DNA of 64,000 nt. It comes from Stenotrophomonas acidaminiphila (GTDB taxonomy: Bacteria > Pseudomonadota > Gammaproteobacteria > Xanthomonadales > Xanthomonadaceae). Below, piece after piece: positions 1-8,668 of the stretch; the stretch's first letter is position 1, and every line of letters starts with the position of its first letter. The stretch lies in NCBI GenBank assembly GCA_002951995.1, contig CP019797.1, positions 728,501-792,500 on the forward strand. Reading direction: 5' to 3'. The notes beneath the pieces were generated by a model. The model saw only the letters and a list, made by a program, of their open reading frames with translations. It made no database searches and was not told the DNA's origin. A program made the translations under genes and the position numbers.

Positions 1-1
1 C

Positions 2-547
2 GACCTGGGCAAGGGCGCGGGGTTCTACCTCAATGCCACGCAGCCGCCGTGGGCGCCGCACTACCGCATGTACGACTACGTCGTCAGCGAGCTGCCGGCG
101 CTGGTCCAGGCGCAGTTTCCGGCCAGCGATGCGCGCGCGATCAGCGGCCATTCGATGGGCGGGCACGGTGCGCTGGTGATCGCGCTGCGCAACCCGGGGC
201 GCTACCGCAGCGTGTCGGCGTTCGCGCCGATCGTGGCGCCGTCGCAGGTGCCGTGGGGCGAGAAGGCGTTTGCCGCCTATCTCGGCCAGGACCGCGATGC
301 GTGGCGGCAGTACGACGCCACCGCGCTGGTGGCCGGGGCCGCGGAGCGGCTGCCGCTGCTGGTGGACCAGGGCGGCGCCGACGAGTTCCTCGAGCCGCAG
401 CTGCGCCCGCAGCTGCTGGCCGATGCCTGCGCGGCCGCCGGCCATCCGCTGCAGCTGCGGATGCAGCCCGGTTACGACCACAGCTACTACTTCATCGCCA
501 GCTTCATCGGCGAGCACATCGCCCATCACGCCCGCGCGCTGGCCTGA
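2..547 (+). CDS. fghA: S-formylglutathione hydrolase, C-terminal part
   Basis: The 3' part of an alpha/beta-hydrolase of the S-formylglutathione hydrolase (esterase D) family, which hydrolyses S-formylglutathione to formate and glutathione in the last step of glutathione-dependent formaldehyde detoxification in the cytoplasm. The frame is open from base 2, and family residues are already present before the first ATG at 68, so the start lies outside the window. The nucleophile elbow GHSMGGHGA, the acid-region ADEF and the catalytic-His segment GYDHSYYF are all visible. The glutathione-dependent formaldehyde dehydrogenase gene usually lies next to it, and would be upstream of the window. Family assignment is firm; only the N-terminus is missing. 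Confidence 0.93.
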   Translation, partial: DLGKGAGFYLNATQPPWAPHYRMYDYVVSELPALVQAQFPASDARAISGHSMGGHGALVIALRNPGRYRSVSAFAPIVAPSQVPWGEKAFAAYLGQDRDAWRQYDATALVAGAAERLPLLVDQGGADEFLEPQLRPQLLADACAAAGHPLQLRMQPGYDHSYYFIASFIGEHIAHHARALA

Positions 548-1116
548 GCGGCCGCGGGAGCGGGGCGTCGGTGTGGTCGCGGCAGTCCGCTGCGGCCGCA
601 TCGCGCCGCGGCGGAATCCCCGCTGCGGCGCCTGATCCGCGGCTTCCGGGCTGTCCCTGGCTGTGGCCGCGGCGCGATTCGCCGCATTCCCCGCCTGCCC
701 ATCGCCGCCGTCGCTGTCGCAGGCGGAGCCGTGGACGAGGTTGCAGTGGCCGCAGGCAGTCGCGGCAACAGCTGCCGGAGCAGGTGCGGGACGCATGTGA
801 CGGCCGCCAGCGCGACCCAGCGGCCACGTATTCCTGCGCGGTGCCTGCGGACGACGTAGCCGCAGCGACCGGGCCTGCGGGAGCGGTTGGCCGGTGATGC
901 GCGACCGTTGCGCCGCCCGTGCCCTGTGGGCGCGTGCGTGGGCCCCGGGTACCGGCGCGGCCGGTTCGTTCGTCCGGCAGCGCTGCCAGCTGCGGGGCGA
1001 GGACCGCGCGCCTGTGCGTCCGCCGCCGGCCGCTCCGTGCGTGTCTGCGCCGACGTTCCTGTCGGCCTGGCGGGATGCGGCCGGGTCAGGCGCCGCGGTG
1101 GCCGTGATGGCCGCGA
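548..1116. other. intergenic region without a supported gene
   Basis: About 570 bases of extremely GC-rich sequence between fghA and the convergent Dph6-like gene. Open frames here are arginine/alanine/proline-rich and have no recognisable protein features. Several short, degenerate inverted segments (for example around 560-600 and 874-905, of the form GGGAGCGG...GCGCGACC) vaguely resemble dispersed intergenic palindromes, but I cannot define a repeat unit. Confidence 0.5.
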
Positions 1117-1803
1117 TCACGGTGCTGTCTCGTCCACCACGAAGTCGGTGTAGGCGTAGCGCGCATCGCGCAGCACGGTATCGCCCTGCCGCAACTGCAG
1201 CGGCGCGGCGAACATCGGGCCGGCGCTGACGCAGGTGTGGAACTCGCCGTTCTCGCCGCAGGCGTCGATGGCGTCCGGCAGCGCGTCGAGCAGGGCGTGG
1301 TCGAAGTCACGGCCGGCGAAGGCGGCGTCCAGTACCCGGGTATCCACGCAGCACAACTGCGCGCGCAGGCCGCCGTCGATCATCTGCCGCGCCAGGGTGG
1401 CGGTATCGCGCCCGAACAGCGGGAACAGGCAGTCCCAGTCCAGCGCGGCGTACTGCTGCTGGCGCCAGTGGCGGATGTCCTCCAGCAGCAGGTCGCCGAA
1501 GGCCAGGGTACGCAGTGCCGGCCAGCGCAGGCGGGCGGCTTCAAGCGCCTGGCCCATGCGCTGCAGGTAGCCGGCATTGTCGCAGTCCTGCGCGATCCAG
1601 GCGCGCAGCAGCGGCAGGCCGGCGGCGTGCGCCTGCTGTCGCAGCACTTCCTCGCGTATGCCCTGCATCGACGCGCGCTCATAGCCCTCGGTGAGGGTGC
1701 TCAGCAGGGCGACTACTTCGATGTCCGGGCGCTGGCGCAGGGCGTGCAGCGCCCAGGCGGCATCCTTGCCGCCGCTCCAGGAAAGCAGGACCGGGGTGGC
1801 CAC
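1117..1803 (-). CDS. Dph6-related ATP-pyrophosphatase (N-type ATP-binding protein)
   Basis: A 228-residue protein of the adenine-nucleotide alpha-hydrolase superfamily, related to the diphthine-ammonia ligase (Dph6) domain. The PP-loop SWSGGKDA lies at residues 8-15, followed by the family segments around LSTLTEGYERASMQGIR and the GENGEFHT motif near residue 185. Bacteria lack diphthamide, so the substrate of bacterial members is unknown; an ATP-dependent amidation or ligation is inferred. The start is a GTG directly abutting the TGA of the upstream gene (TGAGTG), so translation is probably coupled. The length suits a single-domain member. Confidence 0.8.
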   Translation of the reverse strand: MATPVLLSWSGGKDAAWALHALRQRPDIEVVALLSTLTEGYERASMQGIREEVLRQQAHAAGLPLLRAWIAQDCDNAGYLQRMGQALEAARLRWPALRTLAFGDLLLEDIRHWRQQQYAALDWDCLFPLFGRDTATLARQMIDGGLRAQLCCVDTRVLDAAFAGRDFDHALLDALPDAIDACGENGEFHTCVSAGPMFAAPLQLRQGDTVLRDARYAYTDFVVDETAP

Positions 1804-2142
1804 TCAGCGTACGTCGCGCAGTTCCCAGTGGCTGCCCGCCAGCCAGCGCAGGCGCTGCTTGAGCACGTCGCCGGGAATGCGGGTAATGGCGACCAGGTCG
1901 ATGCGCAGGTCCGATTGCCTGCCGCTGACCGTCGCCTCGGGATCGGTCACGCCCCAGCTCGGGTCGACGTCGTCGGGATCCTCCTGGGTGGCGCGCCAGC
2001 GCTCGAACAGCGCCGGCGTGCGCAGGGCGTCCTGCAACTGCTCGGCGAACGTGTCGGCACCGTTGGCGGTGAACGACAGGCGCGGGTCGCTGCCGCGCGC
2101 GGCGGCGGGATCGGGCAACGAAATCGAATAGTGCACGGGCAT
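1804..2142 (-). CDS. hypothetical protein, 112 aa
   Basis: A small acidic soluble protein that I do not recognise. I chose the start at 2142 (MPVHYSISLPDP) rather than an upstream ATG because AAGGAGA lies 7 bases before it. It has no signal peptide or membrane segment. The C-terminal half is regular (DLRIDLVAITRIPGDVLKQRLRW...HWELRD), suggesting a compact alpha/beta fold. It directly precedes, and is probably cotranscribed with, the Dph6-like gene, which starts at the base following its stop codon. Confidence 0.7.
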   Translation of the reverse strand: MPVHYSISLPDPAAARGSDPRLSFTANGADTFAEQLQDALRTPALFERWRATQEDPDDVDPSWGVTDPEATVSGRQSDLRIDLVAITRIPGDVLKQRLRWLAGSHWELRDVR

Positions 2143-2185
2143 GCGGGGTCTCCTTGGGTGGGGGCCAGTGTGCCGCAACGGGCGT

Positions 2186-2209
2186 GGTGCCGGCGTACAC
2201 GCCGGCGCC
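2186..2209 (-). terminator. hairpin after degV
   Basis: Inverted repeat GGTGCCGGCGT / ACGCCGGCGCC, eleven pairs with one G-T pair, directly beyond the degV stop codon in the direction of transcription. No T-run follows, so intrinsic termination is only possible. Confidence 0.35.
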
Positions 2210-2211
2210 GA

Positions 2212-3156
2212 TCAGCTCTCGAACGCGTGCGGCTGGTCGGCAAAGCCAACCGTCACCGCGCCCTTGCCGACGTTGACCATGCCGGTCAGGCTCATCACCG
2301 TTTCGAGCAGGGTCACGCCGTGCGCCAGGCAGGTTTCGCGCAGGGTGGCATGGCCGGGCAGGGCGCGCAGTTCGTCGAGCGGGCCGCCGTAGCTCACGCA
2401 CACCACCGGGGTCAGCAGGCCCGCGGCCACGCGCTGGCCGACGAAGCCGAACAGCCGCTGCACCGCGTTGTCGAAGCCCTTGATCTTGGCCACCGGCGCG
2501 GTCTCGCCGCGGTAGCCGTGCAGCACCGGCTTGATGTCCAGCGCGCTGCCCAGCGCGGCGGTGAGCAGGCCGACGCTGCGGTCGCCCTTGTGGCGGGCGC
2601 GGGCGCGCATGTAGTACAGGTCGCGGGTGACCATGTAGCCGTGCACGTTGCCGGCCAGTTCTTCCAGCCGCTCGCGCATCTGCGCCACGCCGGCGCCGGC
2701 ATCGCGCAGCCGTACCGCCTCCACCGCGGTCACCGCCTGGGCGGCGAACAGGTTCTGGGTGTCGAGCACGCGCAGGGCGAACGGCGAGTTGTGCCCGGCG
2801 GCCTGGCGGATCGGCCGGTACTCGTTGAGGATGGCGAAACTGGCCTGCAGCGCGTTGTCGTGGATCGGGCTGCGGGTCTTGGTGATGGTCAGGCAGAACA
2901 CGTGGTCGTAGTCGATCACCAGGTGCTGCAGGAACAGGTCGCGGATCTGGTTGACGCTGAACGGGATGGTCTCGGCCTCGGCGCCGCGTTCGGCGACGTG
3001 GGTATCGAGGAAGTTGAGGGTGGCGTCTTCCTCGCGGTGGTCGGCCAGCACCGCCTCACCGATGCGCACGGTGATCGGCAGCAGGACCAGCTTGTGTTCG
3101 CGGATGAAGTCGGCCGGCAGGTCGCAGGCCGAATCCACGACGATTCCGATGCGCAT
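2212..3156 (-). CDS. DegV family fatty-acid-binding protein
   Basis: A 314-residue DegV-family protein. The N-terminus MRIGIVVDSACDLP carries the conserved DSACDLP segment, and the ITKTRSPIHDNA region and the C-terminal GMVNVGKGAVTVGF segment fit the family. Members bind one fatty acid in the cytoplasm; in Gram-positive bacteria they (FakB) present it to the FakA kinase. No FakA-like gene is visible here, and the role in Gram-negative bacteria is not established. The protein stands alone between hairpins, transcribed on the minus strand. Confidence 0.88.
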   Translation of the reverse strand: MRIGIVVDSACDLPADFIREHKLVLLPITVRIGEAVLADHREEDATLNFLDTHVAERGAEAETIPFSVNQIRDLFLQHLVIDYDHVFCLTITKTRSPIHDNALQASFAILNEYRPIRQAAGHNSPFALRVLDTQNLFAAQAVTAVEAVRLRDAGAGVAQMRERLEELAGNVHGYMVTRDLYYMRARARHKGDRSVGLLTAALGSALDIKPVLHGYRGETAPVAKIKGFDNAVQRLFGFVGQRVAAGLLTPVVCVSYGGPLDELRALPGHATLRETCLAHGVTLLETVMSLTGMVNVGKGAVTVGFADQPHAFES

Positions 3157-3200
3157 GCTCGAGTCCCCCGGGGCGTTGTGTGGCTGCGGTCACACTAACC

Positions 3201-3243
3201 CAAAACCGGCGTCGCGGCAGGTGCCACCCTGCCGCGACGCCGG
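3201..3243 (-). terminator. rho-independent terminator of the amidohydrolase pair
   Basis: A perfect 15-base-pair inverted repeat, arms 3206-3220 and 3229-3243 with an 8-base loop, followed on the minus strand by GTTTTG. It lies 11 bases beyond the stop of the 3255-4520 gene. Confidence 0.75.
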
Positions 3244-3254
3244 ATGCTGTGACC

Positions 3255-4520
3255 TCAGCGGCGGTAGGCCGGCGGGGTGGTGCTGCCGCGCAGGTAGCGG
3301 TCGCGCAGTTCGGTCTGGCGCGAGCGCATCGGCACCGCGCGCCCGCCCAGCCACATGCGCTCGGCATAGTGGCCCACGTCCAGCGGGTCGCCTTCCCACA
3401 GCACCAGGTCGGCCTGCTGGCCCACCGCGATGCTGCCGATGCGGTCGGCCACCCCGAACGCCTGCGCCGGGACCCGGGTCAGCCCGGCCAGCGCCGCCTC
3501 CCAGGGCAGGCCGTGGGCCACCGCGTTGCCGGCCAGCTGGCGGATTTTGCGCGCGTTGTGCGAGGCGTCGCCGTCCTGGCTGAAGGCCACCGGCACCCCG
3601 GCCGCGTGCAGCCGTGCGGCGTTCTCCAGGGTGGCGCCGATCTGGTCGAAGCTGGCCGGCAGGTTGGCCAGCGCGTCGACAAACACCGGCACCCCGGCCG
3701 CGGCCAGCTGCGGCGCCAGCCGCCAGGCCTCGGCGCCGCCGGCGATGGCCACGCGCACCTGCTCGCGCCCGGCCCAGCGCAGCAGCTGGCGGATGTCCGC
3801 GGCGCGGTCCACGCGCACCACGATGCGCCCGTTGCCGGCGAGATAGCGCGCCAGCACCGCGCGCCCGGCGGGGGTCAGCAGCGCATGCGGCGAATCGGCG
3901 GCGACGCGGCCGCGCGCTTCGGCCACCATCTGGTCGAGCAGCATCCACTGCGCGGCACGCGAGCTGCCGGACAGTTCCGCGCCGGCCGCGCCCAGGCGCA
4001 CGAACAGCATGCGCGGGCCGATGGGGTCGGCGCTGCCGTCCAGCCGCATCACCCCGCCCTGGCCGGCGATGAAGCCGCCGCCGCTGTTGGCGCCCAGCGC
4101 GGTGAAGCCGATGCCTTCCACCCGCGCCACCGGCACCAGCACCGAGTCCGGGTTGTAGGCCAGGGTGACGTCGAACTCGGGGCGCTGCGGCTGGTCCTCC
4201 AGCTTGACCGCGCTGTCCACGGTCGCGGCCTCGCCGGAGATCTCCTCCACGCCGATGTCGGTGATGCCGCCGAACAGCGCCGGGGTCAGCGGGCGGCCGC
4301 CGGCATCGACCACCTCCACCCCGGCCGGCGCGGCCAGCCCCGGGCCGATGGCACGGATCACCCCGCCCTGCACCAGCACGTCGCTGGCATTGAGCGTGCC
4401 GCGCGCGGTGGCGGTGTGCACGGTGGCATTGCGGACCAGCACGTCCTGGGCGCAGGCGATGCCCGGCACGGCCGCGGCCAACAGCGCCAGGCGGCGCAGG
4501 AACACGAGGGACGCGCTCAT
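3255..4520 (-). CDS. amidohydrolase-like protein lacking the metal-binding HxH motif
   Basis: A 421-residue exported protein with an N-terminal signal peptide (about residues 1-24, ending near ACAQD) and the overall sequence pattern of imidazolonepropionase-type amidohydrolases: a beta-sandwich start (DVLVRNATVHTATARG), AFSQDG, and the C-terminal segment DRIGSIAVGQQADLVLWEGDPLDV. Where active members carry HxH after the first barrel strand, this one reads LTPALFGGITDIGVEE, and no replacement HxH or paired barrel histidines are visible. It is thus probably catalytically degenerate or a structural partner. It overlaps the upstream, intact amidohydrolase by 4 bases (ATGA), suggesting the two form a heteromer. 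Substrate unknown. Confidence 0.8.
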   Translation of the reverse strand: MSASLVFLRRLALLAAAVPGIACAQDVLVRNATVHTATARGTLNASDVLVQGGVIRAIGPGLAAPAGVEVVDAGGRPLTPALFGGITDIGVEEISGEAATVDSAVKLEDQPQRPEFDVTLAYNPDSVLVPVARVEGIGFTALGANSGGGFIAGQGGVMRLDGSADPIGPRMLFVRLGAAGAELSGSSRAAQWMLLDQMVAEARGRVAADSPHALLTPAGRAVLARYLAGNGRIVVRVDRAADIRQLLRWAGREQVRVAIAGGAEAWRLAPQLAAAGVPVFVDALANLPASFDQIGATLENAARLHAAGVPVAFSQDGDASHNARKIRQLAGNAVAHGLPWEAALAGLTRVPAQAFGVADRIGSIAVGQQADLVLWEGDPLDVGHYAERMWLGGRAVPMRSRQTELRDRYLRGSTTPPAYRR

Positions 4521-5926
4521 GGCTGCACCTCCTGGCCGAGCATGAAATCACTCAGTGGCTGCTGCGCGCGGTTGCCGCGGTCGTAGGCCTGGAAGCCGTC
4601 GACATAGACCTTTTCGGCCAGCGCGTAGGAACTGAAGGGGTTGCCGTTCCAGACCACCACGTCGGCCATCTTGCCCGGCTCCAGGGTGCCGGTGCGCTGT
4701 TCGATGCCGAGTGCGCGCGCGGCGTTGGCGGTGAGCCAGCGGATGGCGTGTTCCGGCGCGATCTCGCCCATGCCGGCGCGGCGTGCGCTGGCGATGACCT
4801 TGGCCGCTTCCTGGTTCAGGCGCTGGATCCCCTCCGGCGAATCCGAGTGCACGATGGCGCAGCTGTTGGCCGGGCGGTCGACCAGCGCGATGTTCTCCTG
4901 GATGCCGTCGAAGGCTTCCATCTTGAAGCCCCACCAGTCGGCCCACAGCGCGCCGCACACGCCTTCGGCGGCGAGCCGGTCGGCGAGCTTGTAGGCTTCC
5001 ACGCCGTGATGGAACGCGGCCACCTTGAAGCCGAATTCCCTGGCCAGGTCGAGCATGGTCGCCATCTCATCGGCGCGGTAGCAGTGGATGTGCACGCGGA
5101 TGTCGCCCTGGATGGCGCCGGCCAGGGTGTCCAGCTTGAGGTCGCGCTTGCCGCCGCTGTCGCCGGCGCTGTCGCCGTTGTCGTCGCGGCCGAAGCGACG
5201 CTTGCGCTTGACCGGCGCGGCGGTGTTCTTGGCGATGTACTCGCTGGCGTCGATGAAGGCGGCGCGGTAGCCGGCGACGTTGCCCATGCGCGTGGCCGGC
5301 GCGGTGCCCTTGCCGCCATACACGCGCTTGGGGTTCTCGCCACAGGCCATCTTCAGGCCCCACGGCGCGTCGGGGAACTTCATCGCCTGGTAGGTGGTGG
5401 CCGGCAGGTTCTTCAACGTCACCCCGCGGCCGCCGACCAGGTTGGCCGAGCCGGGCAGTACCTGCATCGCGGTCACGCCGCCGGCCAGCGCCGCGGCGAA
5501 GCCCGGGTCCTGCGGCCACACCGAATGTTCGGCCCAGACGTTGGCGGTCACCGGCGCGGTCATCTCGTTGCCATCGCCATGCGCCTGCACGCCGGGGCTG
5601 GGATACACGCCCAGGTGCGAATGCACGTCGATGATGCCCGGCGTGACCCACTTGCCGCGGCCGTCCACGCGCACCGCGTCGGCCGGTGCCTGCAGCGCGT
5701 TGCCGACCGCGACCACGCGGCCATCGGCCAGCAGCACGTCGGCGTCGTCCAGGCGCCGCCCGGTGCCGTCGAGCACGGTGGCGTGGCTGATCAGCACCGG
5801 CGCGGCGGGCAGTGGCCGATAGGTGCTGGGGTAGGGGTCCTGCACGAAGCGCGAGGTGGCGTCGGCAGGCGCGGGTTGCGCGCAGGCCAGCGCCAGGCCG
5901 AGCCCGGCCAGCAGTCGGTGTCGCAT
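4517..5926 (-). CDS. exported metal-dependent amidohydrolase
   Basis: A 469-residue amidohydrolase-superfamily enzyme with a signal peptide (residues 1-23, AQPAPADA). Metal ligands are visible: HSH in TPGIIDVHSHLGVYP, HIHCYR, FHHG and the late Asp segment HSDSPEG, followed by the usual C-terminal GTLEPGKMADVVVWNGNPFSSY. Such periplasmic or secreted enzymes hydrolyse amide or peptide-like substrates. An insertion rich in K/R and then D/G (around residues 225-250) is unusual. It is the upstream gene of a two-gene operon, and its last 4 bases overlap the degenerate paralogue at 3255-4520. Specificity cannot be read from the sequence. Confidence 0.87.
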   Translation of the reverse strand: MRHRLLAGLGLALACAQPAPADATSRFVQDPYPSTYRPLPAAPVLISHATVLDGTGRRLDDADVLLADGRVVAVGNALQAPADAVRVDGRGKWVTPGIIDVHSHLGVYPSPGVQAHGDGNEMTAPVTANVWAEHSVWPQDPGFAAALAGGVTAMQVLPGSANLVGGRGVTLKNLPATTYQAMKFPDAPWGLKMACGENPKRVYGGKGTAPATRMGNVAGYRAAFIDASEYIAKNTAAPVKRKRRFGRDDNGDSAGDSGGKRDLKLDTLAGAIQGDIRVHIHCYRADEMATMLDLAREFGFKVAAFHHGVEAYKLADRLAAEGVCGALWADWWGFKMEAFDGIQENIALVDRPANSCAIVHSDSPEGIQRLNQEAAKVIASARRAGMGEIAPEHAIRWLTANAARALGIEQRTGTLEPGKMADVVVWNGNPFSSYALAEKVYVDGFQAYDRGNRAQQPLSDFMLGQEVQP

Positions 5927-6125
5927 GGGTTCTCCATAGGCGGCGTGGAAGGTGCCCGCACGCTAGCCGTGGCCCCGGGATTTGCCAAGTGCATGGACTG
6001 GCGGGGTTGCAGGCGCGATCCGGCGCGCGGCCGTGGTGGTATCCAGAGCGGTGCGGGCCGCTTAAGCTGCACCGTCGCGGGCCAGCGTCGCCCCGCGGGC
6101 GGCCGAACGATCAGGGACTGGAGTG

Positions 6126-6665
6126 ATGGAAGCAGTACAGACAGTGGTGGATTTCTGGCGTTCGGCGGGGCCGCGGCGGTGGTTCGCGCGCGACGACGCC
6201 TTCGACGAGGAGTTCCGCCGGCGCTTCCTGGACCTGCATTACCTGGCCGCGCGCCGCGGCTGCGAGGAGTGGCTGCACAGCGCTGACGGCGCGCTGGCGC
6301 TGCAGATCCTGCTCGACCAGTTCCCGCGCAACTGTTTCCGCGGCACTGCCCATTCCTTCGCCACCGACGGACTGGCGCGGCACTACGCCATGCGCACCAT
6401 CGAGGAAGGACTGGACCGCGAACTGACGCCGCAGCTGCGCGCCTTCATCTATCTGCCGTTCGAACACTCGGAAGACCCGCAGGACCAGGAGCGCTCGGTG
6501 GCGATGTTCGAGGTGCTCGGCGACCTGGAGTACCTGCGCTTCGCCGAGCTGCACCGCGACATCATCCGCCGCTTCGGCCGGTTCCCGCACCGCAACGCGG
6601 TACTGGGCCGGATTCCGACGCCGGAGGAACTGCACTTCCTGGCCGAGGGCGGTTTCGCCGGCTGA
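6126..6665 (+). CDS. DUF924 family protein
   Basis: A 179-residue, all-helical cytoplasmic protein of the DUF924 family. The family signatures are present: WFA near the start (RRWFARDDAFDEEFRRRF), LLDQFPRNCFRGT, and the acidic FIYLPFEHSEDPQDQERSV. Function is unknown; the repeats resemble a TPR-like fold. I take the ATG at 6126 over the GTG just before it, because AGGGA at 6113-6117 gives good spacing. It is monocistronic, converging on the glutaredoxin gene with a shared hairpin between. Confidence 0.88.
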   Translation: MEAVQTVVDFWRSAGPRRWFARDDAFDEEFRRRFLDLHYLAARRGCEEWLHSADGALALQILLDQFPRNCFRGTAHSFATDGLARHYAMRTIEEGLDRELTPQLRAFIYLPFEHSEDPQDQERSVAMFEVLGDLEYLRFAELHRDIIRRFGRFPHRNAVLGRIPTPEELHFLAEGGFAG

Positions 6666-6809
6666 CGGCGGCGCGGCGGGTGCTGTCGTCGCGGGCGCCC
6701 CTCCAGTCGCGAACGCGGCGTTGGTGCGAATGCTCCCTGCGCATGGCCCCTCGCGACTGACCCCGCTCCTGCAGGCGTTGCCACCGGCTCGGTTGCGGCC
6801 ACCGGAAAC

Positions 6810-6837
6810 GCAGACACCGGCTTGCGCCGGTGTCTGC
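6810..6837. terminator. bidirectional hairpin between DUF924 and glutaredoxin genes
   Basis: Perfect 12-base-pair stem GCAGACACCGGC / GCCGGTGTCTGC with a TTGC loop between two convergent genes. There is no clear T-run on either side. Confidence 0.55.
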
Positions 6838-6863
6838 CTGCCTGCATGGTCGCTGCCGCGCGG

Positions 6864-7790
6864 TCAGTAGCGCGGCACGCTGTTGTCCACGTCCTGCGCC
6901 CAGGCGTCGATGCCGCCGGTGACGTTGTAGACGCGGGTGAAGCCCAGCGCGCGGAACTGCTCGGCCGCCTGCGCGCTGCGTCCGCCGCGGTGGCACAGGA
7001 ACGCCAGCGCGGTGTCCTTGGGCAGCGCCTCCAGGCGGGCACGGTTGTCGCCGTCGAAGGTCTCGAACGGGGCGTTGATGGCGGCGATGGCGCGCTCGTC
7101 GGCCGGGCGCACGTCCACCAGGGTCAGGCTGCCGGCGCGCAGCTGGTCGTCGGCGCTGCGCACGTCCAGTTCCTGCACCGGCCTGGGCGCGTTGGGGTTG
7201 TCGATGGCCAGGCCCTGGCCGCGGATGTCGTCCACCCAGTCGATGGTGATGCCGTTGGCGCGGCGCGCGCTGGCCGCGTCGAACTGCACGCGCAGGCCGT
7301 TGGATTCGGCGGCGATGGCGTTGGCGTCGAGCGGGGCCAGCTGGAAATTCGGCTGGAAGCGCGCGTCGATGCTCAGCTGCAGCGCGGCGCCCGGGGCGTC
7401 GGCCAGCGCGCCCTTGAGCATTTCCACCGCGGCCGGGGTGATGGTGATCGACGGCGGGGTGCGGTCCGGCGGCGCCACCCCGAGCAGGGCGCTGAGTTCG
7501 CCGCTGTTGGCCATCTGCAGCATGATGTCGCTGCCGCCGACCAGTTCGCCGTCCACGTACAGCTGCGGGATGGTCGGCCAGTCGCCGTAGGCCTTGATGC
7601 CCTCGCGGATCTCCGCGTCGGCCAGCACGTTGACGTGGGCGAAATCGACACCCAGGTCCTGCAGCACGCCGACGGCCTTGGCCGAGAAGCCGCACTGCGG
7701 CATGGCCGGCTGGCCCTTCATGAACAGGACGACGCGGTTGGCGCCGAGGAGGGATTCGATGCGTTCGCGCAGGGCGGGATCCAGGGACAT
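6864..7790 (-). CDS. Grx4-type monothiol glutaredoxin fused to an Isc-like and a rhodanese domain
   Basis: A 308-residue three-domain protein. Residues 1-105 are a monothiol glutaredoxin with the CGFS active site (MPQCGFSAKAV) and the WPTIPQLYVDGELVGG glutathione-binding region; this class binds and transfers [2Fe-2S] clusters. Residues 115-205 resemble an A-type iron-sulfur carrier (SITITPAAVEML ... ITIDWVDDIRGQGLAIDNPNAP) but have no cluster-binding cysteines. Residues 210-308 are a rhodanese domain with the catalytic loop CHRGGRS. The combination suggests a role in iron-sulfur or sulfur trafficking in the cytoplasm. The start MSLDPALRER is chosen by family alignment; the frame is open further upstream, but that extension looks non-coding. 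Confidence 0.88.
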   Translation of the reverse strand: MSLDPALRERIESLLGANRVVLFMKGQPAMPQCGFSAKAVGVLQDLGVDFAHVNVLADAEIREGIKAYGDWPTIPQLYVDGELVGGSDIMLQMANSGELSALLGVAPPDRTPPSITITPAAVEMLKGALADAPGAALQLSIDARFQPNFQLAPLDANAIAAESNGLRVQFDAASARRANGITIDWVDDIRGQGLAIDNPNAPRPVQELDVRSADDQLRAGSLTLVDVRPADERAIAAINAPFETFDGDNRARLEALPKDTALAFLCHRGGRSAQAAEQFRALGFTRVYNVTGGIDAWAQDVDNSVPRY

Positions 7791-7851
7791 CGTGAACTCG
7801 TGAAGTTGGTCTGTGACAAGGGCGATTCTACGCCGCATGGCATCATGGGAC

Positions 7852-8628
7852 ATGACCGCCACGGGAACCCTGCATCGCACGCCCAGCCATCCCTGGCGCT
7901 GGGTCGGCTGGCTGCTGCTGTCGCAGGCGCTGGTGGCGCTGGCCTGGGCCGCGCTGGGCTGGACCACCGGCCTGCCGCTGCTGCTGGCCAGCCACGCGCT
8001 GTTCGTGGTGCCGGTGTTCCTGCCCAACAGTCGCTTCTACGCGCCGGTGTTGTCGCGGCTGCCCGGCCCGGCGGTGTGGTTGACCATCGACGATGGTCCG
8101 TCCGACGACACCCTGGCGATCCTCGACCTGCTCGACCGCTACGACGCCCGCGCCACCTTTTTCATGGTCGGCGAGCGCGCGGCGGCACGCCCGGAACTGG
8201 TGCGCGAGGTGCTGCGCCGCGGCCACGGGCTGGGCAACCACAGCCATTCGCATCCGCAGGCTTGGTTCTGGCGCCTGGGGCCGCGGCGCATGGCCAGCGA
8301 GATCGGGGATTGCCAGCAGGTGTTGACGGCGATCGCCGGGACGCCGCCGCGCTGGTACCGCTCGGTGGTGGGCATGACCAACCCGTTCGTCGCCGCGGCG
8401 CTGCGCCGGCACGGGCTGGCGCGGGTGGGCTGGAGCGCGCGCGGCTTCGACGGCGTCCACTGCCAGCCGCAGACGGTGGTGGCGCGCATCGTCCGCGACC
8501 TGGCGCCGGGCGCGATCGTGCTGCTGCACGAAGGCGCCGCGCATGGCCACAATGCCGCCATCGTCGAATCGGTGCTGCAGCAGCTGCAGATGCGCGGGTT
8601 GCCCGCGCGGCTGCCGGAAACCCCGTAG
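7852..8628 (+). CDS. polysaccharide deacetylase family protein
   Basis: A 258-residue carbohydrate esterase family 4 (NodB-fold) protein. Two hydrophobic segments (about residues 14-55) anchor it in the inner membrane. The catalytic motifs follow: TIDDGPSDDT (first Asp is the base, second binds metal), HSHSHPQ (metal-binding H-x3-H), RSVVGMTNP, and VLLHEGAAHGHN near the end. It would remove N-acetyl groups from a cell-surface glycan, but the substrate is not visible from sequence. The start MTATGTLHR was preferred over an upstream in-frame ATG, since the extra residues look like shadow coding. Confidence 0.87.
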   Translation: MTATGTLHRTPSHPWRWVGWLLLSQALVALAWAALGWTTGLPLLLASHALFVVPVFLPNSRFYAPVLSRLPGPAVWLTIDDGPSDDTLAILDLLDRYDARATFFMVGERAAARPELVREVLRRGHGLGNHSHSHPQAWFWRLGPRRMASEIGDCQQVLTAIAGTPPRWYRSVVGMTNPFVAAALRRHGLARVGWSARGFDGVHCQPQTVVARIVRDLAPGAIVLLHEGAAHGHNAAIVESVLQQLQMRGLPARLPETP

Positions 8629-8668
8629 ACTCGCCGCCCGCCCTGCCGGCGGCGCCTGGACCCACCGC

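Noticed and set aside
548..1116. A defined family of intergenic palindromes
   Set aside because: The matches are too degenerate and too GC-biased to separate from chance by eye.
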